From the NCBI GenBank assembly GCA_039621445.1, contig CP154954.1, positions 4,640,714 through 4,704,713 of the forward strand: 64,000 nucleotides of DNA, read 5' to 3'. Numbering within the stretch: position 1 is the first letter of the stretch; each line of letters begins with the position of its first letter. Positions 1 through 7,996 of this stretch are shown here, one piece after another. The translations under genes and the position numbers were made by a program. The notes under the pieces are model-generated. The model ran no database searches. It worked only from the letters and a program-made list of their open reading frames with translations, and had not been told where the DNA came from. Source of the stretch: Euglena gracilis. Taxonomy: Eukaryota > Euglenida > Euglenophyceae > Euglenales.

Positions 1-2
1 TC

Positions 3-1169
3 ACCGATCCCAGACACACCCTCCTCGCTGCTTGGTCCGACAGTACGGTATCCACATACCTCTCCGGTGCCCGCCGTATTGCCGCCTATCACACCGTCTC
101 CCCTACGCGTTCATGGGACGAAACCTTGGCACACGCATGCGCGGCCGAGATTAAACGGGGCGTTGGACACTCCTCAATCCGTACCTTGCTCTCAGCCGCC
201 TCCTTCCTCTGGCACCTCCGGCTGGTCCCACACCCACCCGGTCCGTCTCACCACCTGTTCTCACGGGCGGCCAGGAAACTGGGACCCTTACCCGGTCCGC
301 GTACTTGGGCATCTCCGACCAAAATTGCGGTACTCGCCACCCACACGCACACAGCCGAAGAAATCATCACCCTGGCACTGGCAATCTTGTCCTTTACGTT
401 GGGTCTCCGGGCCAGCGAGGCAGCCGCACTCACTATCAGCGATCTTGAACAAGTTTCTCAACCACCCCACACCCTCCAATTCCACACCGCAAAGACCTCC
501 CAAGCCGGTGCACACACAGCTCGGCCCCTGTGCTCGTACCCCAGGCTTTGGTGTGCTTTCCTTGCACAACTACATTCCGACTTCCCCGGAACCCGCCCAC
601 ACCATCCGCTTTGCACCTCCCCCCAAACCCTGCACCGCCAATTCAAACGACTCCAACACCCCATCCCCGGTCCGGCTCTCTCATGGCACGCCTGGCGGCG
701 AGGTTGCGCTCGCACCCTCCAACAACATGGTGCTCCAATGGGCAACATTGCCGCTTGGTGTAGATGGAGGACTGAGGAAATGGCAACTTGGTACGTCGGC
801 CAACCTGAGCTTGACCAATTCGACCCCCCCCCCTGGCTCCCCCCCCTCCCCCCCCCCCCCCCCCGTCCCTCACCCCGTCTCACTTCTTCCCGATTACACC
901 CCTGGACATTTGGCCACCACACATACTTCACGGACCGGAACCTTTGGCACCACCGCCCCCACGGAAACGGCGCCACGGCTAAAGTCCTCGTTCTCTGCCT
1001 TTTGCCTCCACTCGCCCTCCTAATGTGTACCCAAGTGGCTCTAACCCTACTCCTTAGCACACAGCTCCTTATGTTCCCTCTCCCGTTCCACGCTCGCTAT
1101 CTCTGGACTGCACCGCCGCACCGTGGCTTGGAACTTGGCCAGAATCCTGCACAAAAGGCAACCCCATGA
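3..1169 (+). CDS. Tyrosine recombinase of a YR retrotransposon (5' partial)
   Basis: The frame is open from the window edge with no stop before the first ATG at 126, so the N-terminus is missing. The segment before 126 reads like the helical core-binding domain of phage-type integrases. The catalytic set of the family is visible. Arg is in the LGLRASEAAAL box (codon 408-410), a candidate Lys follows in FHTAKTSQ, the HxxR motif is in SWHAWRRG, Trp is in WCRWRTEE, and the nucleophilic Tyr is in MATWYVG (codon 792-794). The enzyme would integrate the circular cDNA of the element. After about position 830 the frame runs through a C-rich, proline-rich stretch and a hydrophobic tail that may not belong to the active domain. 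It overlaps the RT frame by about 47 bases in another frame, consistent with one compact element. Confidence 0.78.
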   Translation, partial: TDPRHTLLAAWSDSTVSTYLSGARRIAAYHTVSPTRSWDETLAHACAAEIKRGVGHSSIRTLLSAASFLWHLRLVPHPPGPSHHLFSRAARKLGPLPGPRTWASPTKIAVLATHTHTAEEIITLALAILSFTLGLRASEAAALTISDLEQVSQPPHTLQFHTAKTSQAGAHTARPLCSYPRLWCAFLAQLHSDFPGTRPHHPLCTSPQTLHRQFKRLQHPIPGPALSWHAWRRGCARTLQQHGAPMGNIAAWCRWRTEEMATWYVGQPELDQFDPPPWLPPLPPPPPRPSPRLTSSRLHPWTFGHHTYFTDRNLWHHRPHGNGATAKVLVLCLLPPLALLMCTQVALTLLLSTQLLMFPLPFHARYLWTAPPHRGLELGQNPAQKATP

Positions 1170-2670
1170 CCTTCCCCCGGGGAACCGATTATACCCTGTT
1201 GTCCGCGCACTCATTGAGCATATATATCACCGCACATCCCCATTCCTCAACACTACCCGCCTTAACGCCCTTTTTAACTCCCTGTTTGATCTGACATCTT
1301 TCGATTGGAAAACAATCCTCTCCCTGGGTCCCAGCTCCAGCACCCACGCTCAGCTTTCACAACCCGTACCAGCCCGCCTTGCGGCAGCTGGACTTGGCCA
1401 GCGCGGCTGCCTCCCTATCCCGGACCATATCTGGCAACACTTTATCTCCCCATCTCACGAAGCTTCCTTACGTCAATTCACTCTCCCCACCGAGCCACGT
1501 CTACACCAGCACACTAAGGTTATGATCTCCGCCCTGGCCCGCGACAAATTTTTGCACCCATGCGAAGGCCACGCAACTCTCACCGCCTTCCTCCGGCCCA
1601 AAAACGACAGTAAATGTGCTTTCATCGCTGACTTACGACAACTCAATGACCTGTCCCCTACACCCCTGCCCACCTTTCGGCTCCCTTCACTGGAGCTCCT
1701 GACCAACTACGTCCGCTCCGCAACCCCGGGGACACTATGGGCCGTTTCCTTTGACCTATCCAATTTCTTTTGGTCTCTCCGCCTACCCCCTTCTTGGCAC
1801 AATGTTTTCCGAATTCATAACATGGCATTTGACTCTCTACCTTTCGGCTGGAACATGTCCCCTATTCTCGCCCAAGAAACCCTAACATACTTTCTCCAGT
1901 TGTTCTTGAAGTCTTACTCACCGGAACCCCCCCTACAACATTTCATTTACTTGGACGACATCCTCCTCCTGAGTAATGACCCCGCCGGCCTGCAGCGCAT
2001 CTCCTTGGACTTCTCCTCCTATACCGCATCCATTGGAGTGCTTCTTTCCCCCAAAAGTGTTACCAACCCCTGTCAGCACCTCACCTGGCTGGGAAAGGAC
2101 ATCAACCTCCGCAAACCTGCCATAACCCCGACGACCTTGAGTTTCCTTCGATGCTCTGCAATGATTCTACGAGCCGCCTTCCACCCCCTGTCCCTCCGCT
2201 CTCGACAACGCTTGGCTGGTAACCTTCTCTGGCTGGCCAGACCCCTCCCCGGATCCACCCTTTTTCTCGCTGATCTCTATCAACCACGGCACCACCTCAA
2301 CCTTTTGTCCAATGCTTGCCTCCGCTCCCCCATGGATCTTCTCGCTCTAGCCGCACTGGGGTGCCCCCTCCGACCTCTGGCCCCCGCATCACCGACCCAT
2401 ACCTGCTTTACTGACGCCGCGCTCGGTCCCCTCAACATTTACCAAGCCGGGCTCTTCCATCTTGAGCTCGGTTACCAAATACACCTCCTCCCACCAGGGG
2501 TCACCAGTCAACAGGTAGCCGAGGCAGCCGCTCTCGAATATTGCACCCGTATTTTCGCCCTGGACCGCAGCACAACCAACCTCTTTCTGATCGGAGACAA
2601 CATGGGCACCCTCCTTACGACCCCGCCTTTCTTCCCCCCAACTGACCAGGATCTATCGTCGCATCTTTAA
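1123..2670 (+). CDS. Reverse transcriptase-RNase H of a YR retrotransposon
   Basis: The 515-residue frame carries reverse-transcriptase motifs: LRPKND with DLRQLND near residues 157-176, the first catalytic Asp in AVSFDLSNFFW (Asp211), LPFGWNMSP near 239-246, and the YLDD box at 276-279. RNase H follows, with Asp431 in CFTDAAL, Glu467 in VAEAAALEY and Asp492 in LIGDNMG. The protein copies the element RNA into DNA and removes the RNA strand. The last RNase H motif lies downstream in other frames (separate entry). I keep the ATG at 1123 because it lies inside the end of the recombinase frame, but the true start could be internal or depend on frameshifting. The RT resembles the DIRS/VIPER type rather than the LINE type. 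Confidence 0.75.
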   Translation: MAWNLARILHKRQPHDLPPGNRLYPVVRALIEHIYHRTSPFLNTTRLNALFNSLFDLTSFDWKTILSLGPSSSTHAQLSQPVPARLAAAGLGQRGCLPIPDHIWQHFISPSHEASLRQFTLPTEPRLHQHTKVMISALARDKFLHPCEGHATLTAFLRPKNDSKCAFIADLRQLNDLSPTPLPTFRLPSLELLTNYVRSATPGTLWAVSFDLSNFFWSLRLPPSWHNVFRIHNMAFDSLPFGWNMSPILAQETLTYFLQLFLKSYSPEPPLQHFIYLDDILLLSNDPAGLQRISLDFSSYTASIGVLLSPKSVTNPCQHLTWLGKDINLRKPAITPTTLSFLRCSAMILRAAFHPLSLRSRQRLAGNLLWLARPLPGSTLFLADLYQPRHHLNLLSNACLRSPMDLLALAALGCPLRPLAPASPTHTCFTDAALGPLNIYQAGLFHLELGYQIHLLPPGVTSQQVAEAAALEYCTRIFALDRSTTNLFLIGDNMGTLLTTPPFFPPTDQDLSSHL

Positions 2671-2858
2671 TCGCCTTTTTTTGGACTGGCACTTCCATCC
2701 AAGTCGCTTGGGTACCCTCCCACCTGAACCCAGCCGACGCACCTTCACGCTTCCACTATCAGAACCCCTCGGACCCCCACGCTCGCGCGGCTTCAACCCT
2801 CCTCACTCTCCTGCACTCCCCAAACCTACCTGTCTTCCTGGGCCAGATTTGCCTCTGA
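2642..2858 (+). pseudogene. Frameshifted C-terminal end of the RNase H domain
   Basis: After GDNMG the protein continues in the second frame as LTRIYRRIFNRL and then in the third frame as SIQVAWVPSHLNPADAPSR, ending at TGA 2856-2858. VPSxxNPADxPSR is the usual end of the RNase H region in YR and related retroelements and supplies the last catalytic Asp (codon 2736-2738). The first shift falls at a C6 run (2634-2639) and the second at a T7 run (2676-2682). Either this copy is a pseudogene or the homopolymers were miscounted. Confidence 0.7.
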
Positions 2859-2874
2859 CATACGCACCTACGTC

Positions 2875-2976
2875 GGGCTGTTTGGTTTCATTTGATTTCA
2901 TTTTCTTCTTCTTGCCTGTACCCGGCTCCTCCTCTCCCCAGTCCCCACAAGACCCTTGCCAACCACCCCTACACCC
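2875..2976 (+). repeat. Terminal direct repeat, first copy (candidate B1)
   Basis: This 102-bp segment recurs at 3275-3376 with one visible mismatch (2944 versus 3344) and an exact spacing of 400 bp. It starts 16 bases after the RNase H stop and ends in ACCCCTACACCC. Its place just after the last ORF fits a split direct repeat of a YR retroelement. Confidence 0.75.
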
Positions 2977-3274
2977 CTCCACCCACCTACGCGAATTTGG
3001 CGCTTCAACAGAAGCGACAGATTCGCGCATACCAGGAATTAGGCACTACGAACCGCCCGGCACCCCTTCCACAGGTGTTTCACAAACCCAAAGAGAACTG
3101 CCCATCCCGCCCTACCCATCCATGCAGCCAAACTAAGCAGGGGCATTGATGCATATCATGTCCGAAAGACCTTCAAACGACCCACCCACCCACCGAAGCC
3201 CACCCCAGAACAGCCCATTGGACTGCACACTGTACGATACTCTGACCCACGAGAACACGCACGTGCGAACACTG

Positions 3275-3376
3275 GGGCTGTTTGGTTTCATTTGATTTCA
3301 TTTTCTTCTTCTTGCCTGTACCCGGCTCCTCCTCTCCCCAGTCACCACAAGACCCTTGCCAACCACCCCTACACCC
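3275..3376 (+). repeat. Terminal direct repeat, second copy (candidate B2)
   Basis: This is the partner of 2875-2976. Its last 12 bases (ACCCCTACACCC, 3365-3376) occur again at 10429-10440. Similarity to the first copy stops abruptly at 3376, where the nested block begins. Confidence 0.75.
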
Positions 3377-3387
3377 GATGAATGAAA

Positions 3388-3446
3388 CGGTGGTGGGGCG
3401 GACCGAATCCACCGACCAGTGGCGCAGCCTACTGGATTTGAATGTT
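3388..3446. repeat. 59-bp motif, copy 1 (possible 3' end of the minus-strand retroelements)
   Basis: It begins CGGTGGTGGGGCG and matches 5251-5309 with few differences. Copy 1 begins 11 bases inside the left edge of the composite block. Copy 2 lies downstream of the stop of the first minus-strand RT ORF. A shared 3' untranslated end of the RT elements is the simplest reading. Confidence 0.45.
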
Positions 3447-3565
3447 TGAGGGTGCGGGGATATAGACAACGCTGGAGTGTGGGTCAGTTCACAGCAGGGG
3501 CAAAGGGCGGCGGGAGGAAAATGGGCGAGGCCCACCTTCAATATGTTGGAGCTGGGGTCCCCACG

Positions 3566-3705
3566 GCCAGCCAGATACCAGCCAGACCTCCTCCTCCTCT
3601 TTTTTTCACCAGCCACCAGCCAGACCTCCTCCTCCTCTTTTCTCCCAGCCGCCAGCCACGGCCAGCCGCGGCTGGCCGCGGCTGGGGCGCCTCCTCCTTT
3701 TTTTT
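3566..3705. repeat. CT-rich minisatellite with Pu/Py asymmetry
   Basis: Units of the type CCAGCCAGACCTCCTCCTC are followed by T-runs. The array ends in GGCCAGCCGCGGCTGGCC (3660-3677), a perfect 18-bp palindrome. The same units occur at 7568-7740. No coding function is inferred. Confidence 0.75.
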
Positions 3706-5089
3706 TAGTGGCTTCAAAAATTATGTAGGGCAAAGGCCGCACGGAGCAACCTCGTCGGTTTTTATAACGCTCGACGGCTGCGCTCGCCAGGTTTAGTCAC
3801 AACATCCACCCCGGCGGATGAGTCAACAGCGAGCAGTAGTAACCGGGGACCACGCTACCACAAGTGCCGCGCAAGACGAGACTATTTATTTTTCGGGTGG
3901 ATGAACATTTCTTCAACATTTTTCAAGGCACCATATGGCTGACTGCGCCGGAAGAACCGGAAAGGGGAGGGTGGGTCAACCCCCGCCCCACACCCACCAC
4001 AACATTTTCACCGATTTCGGGAGAACGGGTATTTTGGCCAGAAAAGTGTTTTGAAAGATAAAACCCAAAAACACGTGAGTGACTCAAAATTTTCCGTCCT
4101 AAAAACTCATACTTTTTCGGAGGGGGGTGAAATAAACGAACGTCAAAAAAGTGGACAAACTTTTGGCAACAGTCAAATTTTACTGACATTTTTCTCGTTG
4201 AACAACACATATTTTGCCAAAAAAAAGCAAACAAAACACTTTTCTGCCCCCTCCCCTTTCCAAGAGAATGGCACCCAAACAACTCTTCCTGAGAGAATCC
4301 TGTGGCCCAAAAAAGGCCACCACATCTAGCCCAAAACTGGCCAGATCATCTGGCCCAAAACTGGCCAGCACATCTGGCCCCCAAAAAAAAACCATGACAT
4401 TGCAAAAAATGTGAAATGCAAAATGAAACAAACTGTTCAAAGAAACAAAGCAACCAGAACAACCAAGCAAAGAAATTTGCAGGCGACAAAAGGCAGGGAA
4501 AAATAGCAGTAAGATTCCCAATCCGCGGACAGTCAGAGGCTGACATGCAAAGTTTTTCACACATTAACATTCGTAATCCGCCAGTTGGCGATGATGAGGT
4601 GTGTCGCTGGCCCATTGCAGCAACCTTCAAATCTTCGATCAAATTCAAAACCCTGCGCAGGTTACCAGGGATGATCATTCCTGTGTCCATCTGGTGTGCA
4701 CCAAACCCTTCCACCTGAAATAAGAACAAAATTTCAAAACTGAGTCAGACTCAGAACCGCAGAATGGAGGCAATAGAGAATTGAGATACATTCACACAGA
4801 AAGCGTTCGCACCTTGCAGTGTGACCTGTACCTCTCTCGGCAAAAAAACACTTCCCAGTAAGCAATTAAGGATTCCCCGCGGGCGAGTCGCGACGAAAAA
4901 CGTTATAATTTCTTCAAAAAAAAGCATGTGCTTCGGTCTTTGATGTGCCAAATTAACTAGAACAGAAATTTGCATACTACAACATTCAAAATGTGGTATT
5001 TTTTCAAGATTTGGTGTTCTGTCAGACTTTCTTCCGCTTCATTTTATGGACTGGTCCTTTTCCTCTTTTGTTGTTCCGAAGTGTATCGT
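3706..5089. other. Non-coding interval with short repeats
   Basis: There is no convincing coding sequence here. AT-rich stretches alternate with G/C runs. At about 4325-4385 there is a short tandem of GGCCCAAAACTGGCC-type units like those at 13740-13860. Confidence 0.5.
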
Positions 5090-5160
5090 GCACACAGTAT
5101 AATTGGTGTAGCATGCAGTTCGGAGCTGTAAGGTTGCGGGTTCAAACCCCGCTGTGTGCA
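5090..5160 (+). tRNA. tRNA-Pro(CGG), possibly a pseudogene
   Basis: A 71-nt cloverleaf can be drawn. The 7-bp acceptor stem is perfect (GCACACA with TGTGTGC) with discriminator A. The anticodon stem is 5 bp with loop TTCGGAG (anticodon CGG, U33 present), and the T arm is perfect (GCGGG/CCCGC) with loop TTCAAAC. The internal B box is therefore intact. The D arm is the weak part: the AATTGGT loop is recognisable, but the stem is short and positions 8-9 are atypical or missing. The gene is intron-less and followed by a T6 run. It could be a working tRNA, a pseudogene or the head of a SINE. The D-arm defect is the reason for moderate confidence. Confidence 0.68.
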
Positions 5161-5169
5161 AGTTTAATC

Positions 5170-5175
5170 TTTTTT
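5170..5175 (+). terminator. RNA polymerase III T-run terminator
   Basis: Six T residues lie 10 nt after the tRNA 3' end, the normal Pol III stop signal. Its position supports transcription of the tRNA-like gene. Confidence 0.55.
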
Positions 5176-5250
5176 GCAAAGAGTACCCAGAATTAGGACT
5201 TACCCAGTTCGCGACAAGAACTAAAAAAAAATTGTTTGAGTGTCATATTG

Positions 5251-5309
5251 CGGTGGTGGGGCGAACCGAATCCACCGACCAGTGGCACAGCCTACTGGAT
5301 TTGAGTGTT
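5251..5309. repeat. 59-bp motif, copy 2
   Basis: This is the partner of 3388-3446. It lies 350 bases downstream (minus-strand sense) of the stop of the first RT ORF. A G/GA-rich segment (5310-5600) separates them. Confidence 0.45.
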
Positions 5310-5659
5310 CAGGGGGAGAGGGAGGATATGTACAGATGGGGGAACCCCATGGATAGTCAAAGGGGATATACCGAGGCAGGGAGGTGGCTTTTGTAGCCGG
5401 CACGGATGGGTAGTCCGAGTGTAAAGGGGTAGCAGCAGGAATGTTGCAGGTACAGGGTGGCGAAAGTAGTACGCAGTGTTGGCCGGTATCTCCCTGCGTG
5501 GGGTAAGGTGGAGGGGAGGGGGGGGCGGAGGGAGGGGGGGGAAGGGTGAAGGAGGAGGAGCGAAGTGAGAGCAGCGTGTTATGCGGGTGGCGGCCATGGA
5601 ACAGAAACCAGCGGCTGGCGGGAGCAAAGAGGCTGTCCGACTCCGACTAGGCGGGTGGC

Positions 5660-7996
5660 TCAGAAGGAAGCAACGGTGTGGCCCAGCTCCTTAGTGATCA
5701 GGAGCGCTCCCAGTTGGGCGGCCACCCCAGAGAACAGAGCCAAGGACAGGCCCTGCTGCAGTTCGGCAAGGAACACGCTCCGGGCGCCACCGGAAGCGGT
5801 GGCGCCAAGCCGCTGTCGTAGTTCCTCCCAAACGCGCTGGCTGTCCCCGCCAAAGGAGCCCCAGACGCTGAGGATCATGGGCGAGAACCTGGCTCCCCGG
5901 GTCTGGCAGCGGTCACCGTATTTGGCTGTTTTCCGGAGGGCTCTGCTGCGGAGCAATTCCCAGGAGGCAGGGAGGCCCCAGTTCGCACTGGGCGGGGAGG
6001 GATGGTTGATGCCCACGTCAATGGCCCAAGGTGCAGCGCCAGACCAGTGTGGCAGGAAGATGTCCGCATCCCGCTTCTGATCGACGGCCACCGAGACCTC
6101 CAGGGCGTGTGGAATTCCCCGCGCCTGTAGTTGGGCTCCCAGGAAGTGTTGTACCCGATGGTGACGTTCCCACAGTTTGTTTTTGTGGCAGCACAAGGCA
6201 TGGTCACCGAAGGGGTCAACGACCTGTCCGCAGCCGAGGGGGCAGGGAGAACCAGCCAGGCTGAGGGGAATGATGGGTAAACCTAGGTGCCACTTCAGCA
6301 TGAGCCGAAAGGACGCACCGTCGACGGCAAATCCAGCGGTCTTGGACGGGCGAGCCCCGATCCAGCCTGAGCAGATAGAGTTATTTTGATGCTCAAAGCG
6401 GACCCGGTCCCGATCGTTCAAGGCGCGGAGAAAAGCCGGTCGTGCGGCCAGCCGCAGTTGCTCGCTCCACCACGCTTGGTCGTGGTGGGAAGTGTCCTCT
6501 GGGCACAGCGAATTGTTCCCGATCCACTTGCGGACGGGTTCGAAGGCATCACCGAGTCGAAGCTGCAAGCCGGACAGGAGGTCTGACAGGCCATCAATGG
6601 GAGCTCGAGAGATGTTGTTCAAACCCAGGGAGGTCGGTGCGGAGGTGATCCAAGATAGGAGGCTACTCAGGCGGGCCGGGAGGACGCTGTCGGCAGATAA
6701 CCGAATGCCGAACCCACCCTGACGCAGGGGGAGGGCAGCCTGGGCCCATTGGGTGTCCGACACCGAGCAGTCCAGTATCTGTTGGAAGGTGGACCGGAGG
6801 CAACTGTCGGCCCGAGCTAGGAGGTCGGTGAACGGGGCGCAATGGGCGCTGCGGAGCAGTGAGCTGAACTTGCATGCGTCAAAGCAAAAGCGCAGCAAGG
6901 ACAGCTGTACCTGCGGGTCGCGCACGGAGCCCAACAAGGCGCACGCCTGTTCGTTTTTGGATATGCAGCTGTCAAGTTGCTGCTGGACGAAGGCGCGGGA
7001 TGCCGGGTGGTGGACCGGTACACCCAGGACCGAGACGCCGGAGTCGGGCGTGTACGGTATGATGGATGCCTGCCGCAAGACAGAGTCTGCCGGGAGCGAA
7101 GGAATGTGACGTGTCCCAGGGCCCCAAACTGTCGTTTTTGCGAAGTTCAGGGAACAGCCCAACCGCCCCAAGCCATGGTATAGGCCAGTCAGCGCGCGGT
7201 CCGCGGTGGGGACATCCGATAAAACGGACCCGTCGTCCAGATACCAGAAGGAGTTTCCTCTCCCTGGTGTGGCGAGCAGGGTGTCATGAATGGTCATGGC
7301 AAACAGCAGGGGCACAAGTGGGGCACCTTGCTGTCCGCCCTCCGTGCTCCAAATGGCGGTGTCTCCGACAAACAGCCTGGTCGGCTGCAACGAAAGACGA
7401 CACCACTGTAGCAGGTGTGGAGCACGTCGACGGACGGCATCCAGCATGTCCGCGCGACGAACGGAGTTGAACGCATTGCGGATATCGACCTGCATTAATA
7501 CCCAGTCGGGGTTGTCTCCCCGTTCCAGGATGAGGTGCTGGAGCGATATACCGATCTGTTCACATGCGTTCCGCGGCCAGCCAGACCTCCTCCTCCTCTT
7601 TCCGATCCTCAACCCAGAATCCAGCCAGACCTCCTCCTCCTCTAAATCACCCAGCCAGCCGTGGCTGGCCATGGCTGGCCAGACCTCCTCCTTTTTTTTG
7701 CCAGCCAGCCAGCCGCGGCTAGCCGCGGCCAGCCAGATACCCCAGCTCCGTTGCGCGGGGGAAGAGGGGAGCGGAGGTGTGCGGCGGAACAGGAGTACGT
7801 GCGGGGGAGGAGGGGTGAGGGGCAGGGCCGTACGCGGCTCGGTGAGGAGTGCTGTGGTGGGCGTGGTTTTGTGTGTGTGTGTGTGTGTGTGGTTTGCTGT
7901 GCGTTCGTTTTCTTCCGTCTCTCTGGTTTTTTTTTTATCGGAGAATGTGCTTGGGTTGAAGGAGGTGGAAGACTTCGCGTAGCAGGGCGATTGCAA
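5660..7996 (-). CDS. Reverse transcriptase with C-terminal endonuclease-like region, N-terminus replaced
   Basis: The 778-residue minus-strand frame has RT motifs QVDIRNAFN (first catalytic Asp), GGQQGAPL, the WYLDDG active-site box and the KTTVWGPG segment. Near the C-terminus there is a Cys/His cluster (CPLGCGQ...GDHALCCH) followed by LEVSVAVDQ, RDADIFL and WAIDVGI. This matches the zinc knuckle plus PD-(D/E)xK-type restriction-like endonuclease of R2/NeSL-class non-LTR elements. Such proteins nick the target and prime reverse transcription there. Residues from about 75 to 145 are translated minisatellite (7568-7740), so the natural RT fingers upstream of QVDIRNAFN are missing and the ATG at 7996 is probably accidental. 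The frame overlaps the neighbouring RT ORF by 62 bases. Probably a 5'-damaged, non-functional copy. Confidence 0.7.
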   Translation of the reverse strand: MQSPCYAKSSTSFNPSTFSDKKKTRETEENERTANHTHTHTHKTTPTTALLTEPRTALPLTPPPPHVLLFRRTPPLPSSPAQRSWGIWLAAASRGWLAGKKKEEVWPAMASHGWLGDLEEEEVWLDSGLRIGKRRRRSGWPRNACEQIGISLQHLILERGDNPDWVLMQVDIRNAFNSVRRADMLDAVRRRAPHLLQWCRLSLQPTRLFVGDTAIWSTEGGQQGAPLVPLLFAMTIHDTLLATPGRGNSFWYLDDGSVLSDVPTADRALTGLYHGLGRLGCSLNFAKTTVWGPGTRHIPSLPADSVLRQASIIPYTPDSGVSVLGVPVHHPASRAFVQQQLDSCISKNEQACALLGSVRDPQVQLSLLRFCFDACKFSSLLRSAHCAPFTDLLARADSCLRSTFQQILDCSVSDTQWAQAALPLRQGGFGIRLSADSVLPARLSSLLSWITSAPTSLGLNNISRAPIDGLSDLLSGLQLRLGDAFEPVRKWIGNNSLCPEDTSHHDQAWWSEQLRLAARPAFLRALNDRDRVRFEHQNNSICSGWIGARPSKTAGFAVDGASFRLMLKWHLGLPIIPLSLAGSPCPLGCGQVVDPFGDHALCCHKNKLWERHHRVQHFLGAQLQARGIPHALEVSVAVDQKRDADIFLPHWSGAAPWAIDVGINHPSPPSANWGLPASWELLRSRALRKTAKYGDRCQTRGARFSPMILSVWGSFGGDSQRVWEELRQRLGATASGGARSVFLAELQQGLSLALFSGVAAQLGALLITKELGHTVASF
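7568..7740. repeat. CT-rich minisatellite inside the RT frame
   Basis: Units of CAGCCAGACCTCCTCCTC type, related to 3566-3705, alternate with GGCTGGCC/GGCCAGCC palindromes. On the minus strand the array stays open and is fused to the truncated RT frame. Confidence 0.75.
7867..7892. repeat. (TG)n microsatellite
   Basis: About 12 TG units lie between the two RT ORFs. It encodes the run of His-Thr in the artificial N-terminus of the 5660-7996 frame. Confidence 0.85.

Larger units (their letters stand above)
1..3376 (+). mobile_element. Tyrosine-recombinase retrotransposon, 3' portion (VIPER/DIRS/Ngaro-like)
   Basis: The reading order is tyrosine recombinase (1-1169), reverse transcriptase plus RNase H (1123-2858), then a 102-bp sequence at 2875-2976 repeated at 3275-3376. 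YR retroelements use a recombinase instead of an integrase and carry split direct repeats (A1...B1-A2-B2). The two 102-bp copies fit B1 and B2, and 2977-3274 would be A2. A1, any gag-like ORF and the recombinase N-terminus would lie left of the window. Having the recombinase upstream of RT-RNase H is the order I recall for VIPER rather than DIRS or Ngaro; that assignment is inference. The RNase H end is frameshifted, so this copy is probably dead unless the shifts are sequencing errors. Confidence 0.72.

Noticed and set aside
458-1060. 200-residue minus-strand frame over the recombinase
   Set aside because: Shadow of the recombinase frame; G-rich complement of a C-run.
3416-3446. Possible tRNA-like A/B boxes in the 59-bp motif
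   Set aside because: The boxes would be only about 11 nt apart and no cloverleaf can be drawn.
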